Source: UBA2922 sp035352555 (GTDB lineage: Bacteria; Bacillota; Clostridia; Oscillospirales; Oscillospiraceae). From it: a stretch of DNA of 5,598 bases. Below the pieces are notes generated by a model. It was given only the letters and a program-made list of their open reading frames with translations. It was not told the origin of the DNA and did not search any database. This document shows, in pieces, positions 1 to 5,594 of the stretch (within the stretch, counting starts at the first letter, position 1; each line of letters begins with the position of its first letter). Both the position numbers and the translations under genes were made by a program. Where the stretch lies: assembly GCA_035352555.1 (NCBI GenBank), contig DAOPXW010000088.1, positions 1-5,598 on the forward strand, read 5' to 3'.

Positions 1-605
1 CCAAGATGAACGACGCCGACCGCGTGCGCCGGGCCGTTGCCGCCGGGATCCGCTGCTGCGGCGAAAACCGGGTGCAGGAGCTCACCGAGAAAAACGCCCA
101 GGGCGCCTATGCGGGCGCCCATCTGCATTTCATCGGCCATCTGCAGCAGAACAAGGTCAAATATCTGGTGGGCACGGTGGCGCTGATCCAGTCGGTGGAC
201 AGCGCGGAGCTGATGGCGGCCATCGACAGGCGCGCGGCGGCGCTGGGTCTGACCCAGGACATTTTGCTGGAGGTCAACATCGGCGGCGAGGAAGCCAAAT
301 CCGGTTTCCCGCCGGAAAAACTGACGGAAGCCGCAAAGGCCGCGGCCGGATTCCCCCATCTCCGGGTGCTGGGCCTGATGGCAATTCCCCCGATCTGCGA
401 AAATCCCGCCGACAACCGGCCATATTTTGCCCGGATGAGGCAGCTTTTTGTTGACATTGGCGCCAAAAAATACGATAATGTCACTATGCAAATTTTGTCC
501 ATGGGTATGACGGACGATTATACGGCGGCGATCGAGGAAGGCGCGACCATGGTGCGCGTGGGCACCGGTATCTTCGGCGCGAGAAATTACGTCGCCGTGA
601 AATAA
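1..605 (+). CDS. yggS: YggS/YlmE (PLPBP) family pyridoxal phosphate-binding protein, 5'-truncated by the window edge
   Basis: This is a non-catalytic, PLP-carrying TIM-barrel protein of the YggS/PROSC family, which is known to act in cytoplasmic vitamin B6 homeostasis. The reading frame is open to the left edge. Codon 3-5 is AAG (Lys), followed by MNDADRVRRA and GENRVQE, which fits the family pattern K...GENxVQE. That lysine is therefore the expected PLP Schiff-base residue, and roughly 30-40 N-terminal residues lie outside the window. Further family blocks are visible in order: HFIGHLQQNK (around nt 126-155), IQSVDS, EVNIGGEEAKSGF, GLMAIP, and LSMGMTDD followed by GATMVRVGTGIFG at the phosphate-binding end. 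The ATG at 6 must not be taken as the start, because it would remove the PLP lysine. The gene ends 16 nt before sepF, matching ylmE-sepF synteny in Firmicutes. A strong promoter-like element lies inside it at 451-479. I am confident of the family; the physiological role here is inferred. Confidence 0.95.
   Translation, partial: KMNDADRVRRAVAAGIRCCGENRVQELTEKNAQGAYAGAHLHFIGHLQQNKVKYLVGTVALIQSVDSAELMAAIDRRAAALGLTQDILLEVNIGGEEAKSGFPPEKLTEAAKAAAGFPHLRVLGLMAIPPICENPADNRPYFARMRQLFVDIGAKKYDNVTMQILSMGMTDDYTAAIEEGATMVRVGTGIFGARNYVAVK
451..479 (+). promoter_or_regulatory. Putative internal sigma-A promoter within yggS, reading toward sepF
   Basis: A perfect -35 hexamer TTGACA (451-456) is followed, after exactly 17 nt, by GATAAT (474-479), a 5/6 match to the -10 consensus. 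Transcription would start near 486, about 135 nt upstream of the sepF start codon. The element sits in a distinctly A/T-rich island (about 441-500) inside an otherwise GC-rich gene, and the codons there depart from the local G/C-ending habit. It lies in the variable stretch just before the conserved LSMGM block, where coding constraint is lower. It would let sepF and divIVA be transcribed independently of yggS. It is a sequence match only; no start site is shown. Confidence 0.6.
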
Positions 606-621
606 ACAGGAGGCACAGGAT

Positions 622-1140
622 ATGGGTTTTTTTGACGGGATCAAAAAACTGACACAGCCGTTTGAGGATGACGACGATTTTTACGATGACGACGAGATGG
701 AGACCCCTCTTCCTGTGAACGCTCAGGCCGACGCGCCTGTGCAGGAAAAGAAGAGTTCCTTCTTCTCCGCCGGCAGCGAGACGGCCGGCACGTCCCAGCC
801 CGCTTTTACCAAAGCCCGCCGGGAACCCCGGGAAAACAAGGTCGTTGATCTGGGTCCCACCGGCACGCAGATGAAGGTCGTTCTGGTCACGCCCGACAGC
901 TTTGAGGCCGCCGCGGAGATCGCCGACCAGCTGCGCGAGAAGCGCCCCGTGCTGATGAATCTGGAAAAGACCCAGAAGGACGTGGCCCGCCGCCTGATCG
1001 ATTTTCTTTCCGGCGTGGCCTACGCGCTGGAGGGTAAGATCAAGCGCGTAGCCACCAACACCTATATCATTACCCCGTACAACGTGGACATTATGGGCGC
1101 CGAGGACGGCGAACCAGACAGCAGCGAGCTTTATTTCTAA
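622..1140 (+). CDS. sepF: Cell division protein SepF
   Basis: SepF is a cytoplasmic FtsZ partner that anchors the Z-ring to the membrane and shapes the septum. The 172-residue protein has the family layout. A short amphipathic N-terminus (MGFFDGIKKL, residues 1-14) is the likely membrane anchor. A strongly acidic stretch (residues 15-26, EDDDDF..DDDE) and a flexible linker follow to about residue 80. The folded SepF domain spans about 84-158, with VVLVTPDSF, an alpha helix, RPVLMNLE (109-115), RRLIDFLSGVAYAL (123-136) and TYIITPYNV. The helix containing DFLSG is conserved in the family. The start is set by an AGGAGG ribosome-binding site at 608-613, 8 nt upstream of ATG. The length is slightly above the 152 residues of Bacillus SepF because of the linker. 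It lies 16 nt after yggS and 34 nt before divIVA, so it is probably co-transcribed with them. The 451-479 element may drive it. Confidence 0.96.
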   Translation: MGFFDGIKKLTQPFEDDDDFYDDDEMETPLPVNAQADAPVQEKKSSFFSAGSETAGTSQPAFTKARREPRENKVVDLGPTGTQMKVVLVTPDSFEAAAEIADQLREKRPVLMNLEKTQKDVARRLIDFLSGVAYALEGKIKRVATNTYIITPYNVDIMGAEDGEPDSSELYF

Positions 1141-1156
1141 CGCGCCGCGCGACAGG

Positions 1157-1164
1157 AAAGGTGG
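1157..1164 (+). promoter_or_regulatory. Ribosome-binding site of divIVA (AAAGGTGG)
   Basis: AAAGGTGG lies 10 nt upstream of the ATG at 1175 and is an imperfect Shine-Dalgarno match, with a T in place of the usual A. It favours the 1175 start; the nearby TTG at 1168 is in another frame. The adjoining GGTGGAAC resembles a T-box core by chance only (see rejected items). Confidence 0.7.
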
Positions 1165-1174
1165 AACTTGAGAT

Positions 1175-1876
1175 ATGATCACTCCGCAGGATATTCGGGA
1201 CAAGACGTTTGAAAAGGCCATCTTCGGCGGCTATGATATGGGCTCCGTGGATGATTTTCTGGACAAAGTCGCCGGCGATCTCGCCGCTTCTCAGAAAGAA
1301 ATTCTGGTCCTCAAGGCTAAGATGAAGGTCCTTGTGGATAAAATCGAAGAATACCGCTCCAACGAGGACGCGCTGAATATGGCTCTCCTCAGCGCGCAGA
1401 AGCTCTCCGTCCAGATCGAGGCCGAGGCCCGTCACAAGGCCGACGTGGTGGTGGCGGAAGCCAACACCAAGGCCCAGTCCGTTCTTGGCGGTATCGCCGC
1501 CCGCCGGGAGGAGGAGGAATCCCGTCTCTCCGACGCGCAGCGGGCCACCACGCACTTCATCGGCAGCGTCCGCCAGCTTTGCGAGCAGCAGGTGAAACAT
1601 CTGGACGCCCTCTCCGGCGTCTGCTCCGTGGGCATACCCTCCTCCAGAGCCGCTGTTCCGGCTGTGGAGAGCGCCGCCGCGCCCGCGTCCATTGACGATA
1701 CCGTGCGCAGCATTGAAGATTCCGTGGCGCGAATACAGGCCGAACCCGCCCCCTCCATTGATCTTGATGAGATCGGGGATCTGGACAAGTCCGCCGGGGA
1801 AAGCGCGCCCGCGTCCCGGCCGGATTCCGATAGCGACGACGATACCCAGCTGTTCATGTTCCGCAAGAACGGCTGA
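1175..1876 (+). CDS. divIVA: DivIVA-family cell division / polarity protein
   Basis: DivIVA proteins self-assemble on negatively curved membrane at septa and poles and recruit division or polarity factors. The 233-residue protein begins MITPQDIRDKTFEKAIFGGYD, matching the DivIVA N-terminal domain (TPxDIxxKxFxKxFRGYDxxEVxxFL). The VDDFLDKV segment at 25-32 completes the membrane-binding domain. Residues about 30-65 and 70-145 are heptad-rich, charged coiled coil (for example EAEARHKADVVVAEA and ARREEEESRLSDAQR). From about 155 the protein becomes an Ala/Pro/Ser/Asp-rich, probably disordered tail, including SIDLDEIGDLD (194-204), and ends DDDTQLFMFRKNG. The Arg that follows the exposed Phe in the Bacillus membrane loop (F17-R18) is Gly here (F17-G18). 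It is longer than Bacillus DivIVA (164 residues), mainly because of the tail. It follows sepF directly without the ylmG and ylmH genes found between them in Bacillus. Confidence 0.94.
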   Translation: MITPQDIRDKTFEKAIFGGYDMGSVDDFLDKVAGDLAASQKEILVLKAKMKVLVDKIEEYRSNEDALNMALLSAQKLSVQIEAEARHKADVVVAEANTKAQSVLGGIAARREEEESRLSDAQRATTHFIGSVRQLCEQQVKHLDALSGVCSVGIPSSRAAVPAVESAAAPASIDDTVRSIEDSVARIQAEPAPSIDLDEIGDLDKSAGESAPASRPDSDSDDDTQLFMFRKNG

Positions 1877-1893
1877 ATCCTATCATAAAATGA

Positions 1894-1916
1894 GGGGCGC
1901 ACAGATCGTGCGCCCC
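1894..1916 (+). terminator. Perfect 9-bp GC-rich hairpin between divIVA and ileS (terminator or attenuator-like, no clear U-tract)
   Basis: GGGGCGCAC (1894-1902) and GTGCGCCCC (1908-1916) are perfect inverted arms around the 5-nt loop AGATC. The stem starts 17 nt after the divIVA stop and ends 12 nt before the ileS ribosome-binding region. The following bases, ATCTGATTCT, are only moderately T-rich, so a strong intrinsic terminator is not certain. It could instead be a partial terminator or a 3'-end stabiliser that sets different levels for divIVA and ileS. The structure is seen directly; the function is inferred. Confidence 0.6.
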
Positions 1917-1943
1917 ATCTGATTCTATAGAGGAGAAAAAAAT

Positions 1944-4745
1944 ATGTCACTGGATTACAACGCAACCCTGAATCTGCCGCAGACCGACTTCCCCATGCGC
2001 GCGGGTCTGGCCAAGCGGGAGCCGGAGATGCTCCAGACCTGGGAGGACAAGGACATCTACAGCGAGCTGCTGAAGAAGAACAAAGGCAAGCCCCTCTTCA
2101 ACCTCCACGACGGCCCTCCGTTCAGCAACGGCAGCATCCACATGGGCACCGCCATGAACAAGGCCATCAAGGACTTCATCACCCGCTCCTACGCCATGCG
2201 GGGTTACTATACGCCCTATATTCCCGGCTGGGACAACCACGGCATGCCCATCGAATCCGCCATCATCCGGCAGAACAAGCTGGACCGCAAGGCCATGAGC
2301 GTGCCGGAGTTCCGCTCCGCCTGTCACGAGTTCGCCCAGCATTATGTGGGCGTGCAGATGGCCGCGTTCAAGCGCATGGGCGTCATCGGCGACTGGGCGC
2401 ATCCCTACCTGACCATGGACCCCGGCTTTGAGGCCGAGGAGGTCAAGGTGTTCGGCGAGATGTACAAGAAGAACTACATCTATAAGGGCCTCAAGCCCGT
2501 GTACTGGTGCCCCCGGTGCGAGACCGCGCTGGCCGAGGCCGAGATCGAATATCACGACGACCCCGTCACCACCGTGTATGTGAAATTCCCCATGAAGGAT
2601 GATCTGGGCAAGCTGAGCCATCTGGATCTGAGTAAGCTGTGCTTCGTCATCTGGACCACCACCATCTGGACCCTGCCCGGCAACCTGGGCATCACCCTGC
2701 ACCCCACCGAGAGCTATGCCATCGTCAAGGCCCCCAACGGGGAGATGTACGTCATGGCCGAGGCGCTGATGGACACTGTCATGCGCATCGGCGGCTTCGG
2801 CCGCTACGAGGTCGTGGAGACCCACCCCGGCGCTTTCTTCGAAAACATGCTGGCACAGCACCCCTTCCTCCCCAAAACCTCCCGTCTGCTGGTGGACGAA
2901 TACGTCACCATGGATTCCGGCACCGGCTGCGTGCATACCGCCCCGGGCTTCGGCGCGGTGGACTTTGAAACCTGCACGCGCTACGGCATGGAAATGGTCG
3001 TCCCGGTAGACGATCAGGGCCGCCACACCGCTTACGCGGGCAAGTATGCCGGGATGGGAACCGACGAATCCAATCCCGTCATCCTTCAGGATATGAAAGA
3101 GGCCGGCAGCCTCTTTGCCGCCCAGGACATGGTCCACAGCTATCCCCACTGCTGGCGCTGCAAGGGCCCCATCATTTTCCGTGCCACGCCCCAGTGGTTC
3201 TGCTCCGTGGACTCCTTCAAGGAGGAGGCCTGCGCCGCCTGCGAGGACGTGCGCTGGGTGCCCGAATGGGGCAAGGAGCGTATGCGCTCCATGATCCGCG
3301 AGCGCGCGGACTGGTGCATCTCCCGCCAGCGCAAATGGGGTCTGCCCATTCCCGTGTTTTATTGCGACGACTGCGGCAAGCCCGTGGTGACGGACGAGAG
3401 CATCGGGGCCGTCTCCAGGCTGTTCGCCGCCAAGGGCTCCAACGCCTGGTTTGAAAACGACGCCGCCGGCATCCTGCCGGAGGGCTTTACCTGCCCCCAC
3501 TGCGGCGGCAGGCACTTCACCCGCGAGGAGGACACGCTGGACGGCTGGTTCGATTCCGGCTCCACCCACTTCGCCGCCATGAAGAAGGATCAGGGCTTCT
3601 GGCCGGCCACCATGTATCTGGAGGGTCTCGATCAGTATCGCGGCTGGTTCCAGTCCTCCCTGCTCACCGCCGTGGGCGCTTTCGGCAAGGGCGCGCCCTT
3701 CAGGGAATGCGTCACCCACGGCTGGACCGTGGACGGCGAGGGCAAGGCCATGCACAAATCGCTGGGCAACGGCATGGACCCGGATGAGATCATCAACGAG
3801 TTCGGCGCGGACATGCTGCGCCTGTGGGCCGGCTCCGCCGACTACCACGTGGACGTCCGCTGCTCCCGCGAGATTTTCAAGCAGCTGGGCCAGAACTACC
3901 TGAAGTTCCGCAACACCGCCCGCTACTGCCTGGGCAACCTGGCCGGCTTCGACGCGGACCGTCCGGTGCCGCCGGCCGAGATGCTGGAACTGGACCGCTG
4001 GGCCGTCACCAAGCTCAACAGCCTCATCCGCGCCGTGGCGGACGCGTACGGCAACTATGAGTTCCATGTGGTTTCCCACATCATCAACGATTTCTGCGTG
4101 GTTGAATTATCCTCGTTCTATCTGGATATCATCAAGGACAGGCTCTACTGCGACGAAAAAGACGGGCTGGAGCGCCGCTCCGCCCAGACGGCGCTGTTTT
4201 TGATCCTGGACTCTCTGACCAAGATGTTCGCCCCAATCCTGGCGTTCACCTGCGACGAGATCTGGCAGGCCATGCCCCACCGCGCCGCGGACGACGGGCG
4301 CAACGTGGTGTTTAACGACATGAACAGGCCCTTTGACGATTATGCTCTCTCCGACGAGGCCATGGCCAGGTGGGACACCCTCATCAAAGTGCGCGACGAT
4401 GTCAACGGCGTGCTGGAAACGGCCCGCGCCGAAAAGCGCATCGGCAAGCCGCTGGAGGCCTCCGTGTCGCTGACCTGCGGCGACGCCGATTCCAAGGCCG
4501 CCGTGGACGCCGTATCCGGCATGAACCTGTCCGAGCTGCTCATCGTGTCCAAGTGCCTGGTGGGCGAGGACGCCCCCGCGGCGGACGCCGTGGTGGGCAG
4601 GGGCGCCAATGTCCCCGGCCTGACCATCGCGGTCACCGAGGCTCCGGGCGTGAAATGCCCCCGCTGCTGGATGCACACCGAAAAGGCCGACCCCGCCACG
4701 GGACTGTGCCCGCGCTGCGCCGCCGTGGTCGCCAAGCTGGGCTGA
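1944..4745 (+). CDS. ileS: Isoleucine--tRNA ligase (IleRS), bacterial zinc-finger type
   Basis: This cytoplasmic class I synthetase attaches isoleucine to tRNA-Ile and hydrolyses misactivated valine. The full 933 residues match the family size (E. coli 938, B. subtilis 921). The HIGH motif appears as HMGT (66-69) after DGPPFSNGSI. The CP1 editing domain shows WTTTIWTLPGN (237-247) and GTGCVHTAPGFGAVD (326-340), with H331 and D340 matching the editing His and Asp of E. coli. RQRKWGLPIPVF (461-472), DGWFDSGSTHF (533-543) and EGLDQYRGWFQSS (560-572) follow. The KMSKS loop is the variant AMHKS (602-606), within GKAMHKSLGN. An anticodon-binding helical region runs from about 680 to 830. The C-terminal zinc finger is CPRC (905-908) and CPRC (922-925). 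Further cysteine pairs lie at C189/C192, C403/C406, C474/C477 and C517/C520, probably zinc sites. An AGGAG site at 1931-1935 sits 8 nt before ATG. The 67-nt upstream gap is too short for a T-box leader. Confidence 0.98.
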   Translation: MSLDYNATLNLPQTDFPMRAGLAKREPEMLQTWEDKDIYSELLKKNKGKPLFNLHDGPPFSNGSIHMGTAMNKAIKDFITRSYAMRGYYTPYIPGWDNHGMPIESAIIRQNKLDRKAMSVPEFRSACHEFAQHYVGVQMAAFKRMGVIGDWAHPYLTMDPGFEAEEVKVFGEMYKKNYIYKGLKPVYWCPRCETALAEAEIEYHDDPVTTVYVKFPMKDDLGKLSHLDLSKLCFVIWTTTIWTLPGNLGITLHPTESYAIVKAPNGEMYVMAEALMDTVMRIGGFGRYEVVETHPGAFFENMLAQHPFLPKTSRLLVDEYVTMDSGTGCVHTAPGFGAVDFETCTRYGMEMVVPVDDQGRHTAYAGKYAGMGTDESNPVILQDMKEAGSLFAAQDMVHSYPHCWRCKGPIIFRATPQWFCSVDSFKEEACAACEDVRWVPEWGKERMRSMIRERADWCISRQRKWGLPIPVFYCDDCGKPVVTDESIGAVSRLFAAKGSNAWFENDAAGILPEGFTCPHCGGRHFTREEDTLDGWFDSGSTHFAAMKKDQGFWPATMYLEGLDQYRGWFQSSLLTAVGAFGKGAPFRECVTHGWTVDGEGKAMHKSLGNGMDPDEIINEFGADMLRLWAGSADYHVDVRCSREIFKQLGQNYLKFRNTARYCLGNLAGFDADRPVPPAEMLELDRWAVTKLNSLIRAVADAYGNYEFHVVSHIINDFCVVELSSFYLDIIKDRLYCDEKDGLERRSAQTALFLILDSLTKMFAPILAFTCDEIWQAMPHRAADDGRNVVFNDMNRPFDDYALSDEAMARWDTLIKVRDDVNGVLETARAEKRIGKPLEASVSLTCGDADSKAAVDAVSGMNLSELLIVSKCLVGEDAPAADAVVGRGANVPGLTIAVTEAPGVKCPRCWMHTEKADPATGLCPRCAAVVAKLG

Positions 4746-4746
4746 A

Positions 4747-4782
4747 GCCCCGGCCTGCGCCCCCCTCCTCCGCGCCGGGGGC
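4747..4782 (+). other. Imperfect GC-rich hairpin between ileS and lspA
   Basis: GCCCCGGC (4747-4754) can pair with GCCGGGGGC (4774-4782) with one bulged G, enclosing a C-rich 19-nt loop. A competing short palindrome, CGGGGGCCCCG (4776-4786), overlaps the right arm. It begins immediately after the ileS stop. No T-tract follows, so I do not call it a terminator; in DNA this GC-rich such pairing can be fortuitous. The rest of the 84-nt gap shows only the lspA ribosome-binding site. Confidence 0.35.
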
Positions 4783-4815
4783 CCCGCTCCCGTACTAAAA
4801 TTCCCGCCGAAACAG

Positions 4816-4822
4816 AAAGGGG
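4816..4822 (+). promoter_or_regulatory. Ribosome-binding site of lspA (AAAGGGG)
   Basis: AAAGGGG, preceded by AG, lies 7 nt upstream of the ATG at 4830 and is the only good Shine-Dalgarno match in the ileS-lspA gap. It supports the chosen start, which places the first membrane segment at the very N-terminus as expected for LspA. Confidence 0.7.
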
Positions 4823-4829
4823 TCTTTCC

Positions 4830-5594
4830 ATGCTGTATGCCATATTTGCCATCCTTGTCCTGATCGGAGATCAATGGCTCAAATACTGGGTCACCGCCAA
4901 CGTGGCGCTGAACACCGGCTCGAGGACGCTGATTCCCGGCGTAATCAAGCTGGTGAACATCCATAACGACGGGGCCACGCTGGGCATTTTCTCCGGCGCG
5001 CGCTGGTTCTTCGTGCTTCTGGCGGTGGTGTGTGCCGTGGTCGTTATTGTGGCGCTGGCCAGGCATCTCATCCGCGGCGCTTTCGGCCGGTGGACGGCGG
5101 TACTGGCGATGGCGGGCGCCATCGGCAACGGCATCGACCGGGGGCTGTTCGGTTACGTGGTGGATATGTTCCGGCTGGAGCCCAAGTTTCTCAGCTGGTT
5201 CGGCATCTTTAATCTCGCGGACATCTTCATCACGGTCTGCGGCGTGCTGTTCTGCTTCTATCTGATCTTCGGCGGCACAAAAAAGCACCGCAAGGTCATC
5301 AGGGCCGAATCCGACCGCTCCGGCGCGGCGGAACCGTCCGGGGAGAAACACGGCGCGCCCCGGCATACGAAGTCCCACGAGCATGTGGAAAAGTCCGCGC
5401 CCCGGCACGACGCCGGACACGCCCCCCACCCCGCGGAACCCGCCGCGCCTGCGGCGCCCGTGAAGCCTTCCGCGCCTGCGGCGCCCGCGAAGCCTACCGC
5501 GCCGGCGGTGCCCGTGAAGCCTTCCGTATCCACGGCGCCCGCAGAGGACGGGATGGATTTCAGTCTGGACGATATTCTGGACGAATTCAAATAA
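4830..5594 (+). CDS. lspA: Lipoprotein signal peptidase (LspA, signal peptidase II) with a long Pro/Ala-rich cytoplasmic tail
   Basis: LspA is the membrane aspartyl protease that cleaves the signal peptide of diacylglyceryl-modified prolipoproteins; it is the globomycin target. Residues 1-150 carry the whole enzyme. They include a first membrane segment with D14-Q-x-x-K18, the substrate-pocket segment NDGATLGIF with N46, and membrane segments near 58-78, 88-106 and 127-148. The catalytic pair is D112 (in GNGIDR...GYVVD) and D131 (in FNLAD), 19 residues apart as in E. coli (D124, D143). The protein is 254 residues against a usual 150-170. Residues about 150-195 are basic and His-rich. Residues 206-232 are three 9-residue Ala/Pro/Lys repeats, and the end is DFSLDDILDEFK. 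With four membrane segments the tail should be cytoplasmic. It lies 84 nt after ileS, as in Bacillus. Enzyme identity is secure; the role of the tail is unknown. Confidence 0.95.
   Translation: MLYAIFAILVLIGDQWLKYWVTANVALNTGSRTLIPGVIKLVNIHNDGATLGIFSGARWFFVLLAVVCAVVVIVALARHLIRGAFGRWTAVLAMAGAIGNGIDRGLFGYVVDMFRLEPKFLSWFGIFNLADIFITVCGVLFCFYLIFGGTKKHRKVIRAESDRSGAAEPSGEKHGAPRHTKSHEHVEKSAPRHDAGHAPHPAEPAAPAAPVKPSAPAAPAKPTAPAVPVKPSVSTAPAEDGMDFSLDDILDEFK
5445..5525 (+). repeat. Three tandem 27-nt coding repeats in the lspA tail
   Basis: Three consecutive 27-nt units (5445-5471, 5472-5498, 5499-5525) encode APAAPVKPS, APAAPAKPT and APAVPVKPS. Units 1 and 2 match at 25 of 27 bases, as do units 1 and 3; units 2 and 3 match at 23. 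This level of DNA identity points to recent tandem duplication rather than mere amino-acid bias. A degenerate fourth copy (VSTAPAE) may follow at 5526. Because the unit is a multiple of three, copy-number change would keep the frame and alter only tail length. Confidence 0.9.

Noticed and set aside
6..8. ATG at 6 as the yggS start
   Set aside because: The frame is open upstream and the preceding codon is the expected PLP lysine, so this Met is internal to a truncated gene.
1158..1168. GGTGGAAC resembling the T-box antiterminator core upstream of divIVA
   Set aside because: There is no leader, specifier loop or terminator around it, the variable base would not fit tRNA-Ile, and it overlaps the divIVA ribosome-binding site.
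1881..1891. TATCAT / TAAAAT as a -10 for ileS
   Set aside because: No -35-like hexamer occurs at 16-18 nt upstream, and the transcript would start within the hairpin.
1692..1922. 76-codon plus-strand frame over the end of divIVA
   Set aside because: It is an out-of-frame shadow without its own ribosome-binding site or recognisable motif, and it runs through the intergenic hairpin.
1947..4079. 710-codon open frame on the minus strand opposite ileS
   Set aside because: It is a mirror of a GC-rich, strongly biased coding strand; the translation is low-complexity (Gly/Ala/His/Val-rich) with no recognisable domain, while the plus strand encodes an intact IleRS.
4102..4132. TTGAAT ... TATCAT in an A/T-rich patch inside ileS as a promoter for lspA
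   Set aside because: The -35 is only 4/6, the spacing is 19 nt, and it lies about 700 nt from lspA; too weak to call.
4370..4798. 142-codon plus-strand frame overlapping the end of ileS
   Set aside because: It is an Arg/Gly-rich out-of-frame shadow of the ileS sequence that encodes the C-terminal zinc finger.
4796..4801. TAAAAT as a -10 for lspA
   Set aside because: The matching -35 position reads CGCCGG, so no promoter is supported.
4107..5429. 440-codon minus-strand open frame spanning the end of ileS and most of lspA
   Set aside because: It crosses two well-supported plus-strand genes and its product has no family motif; it is best explained by codon bias.
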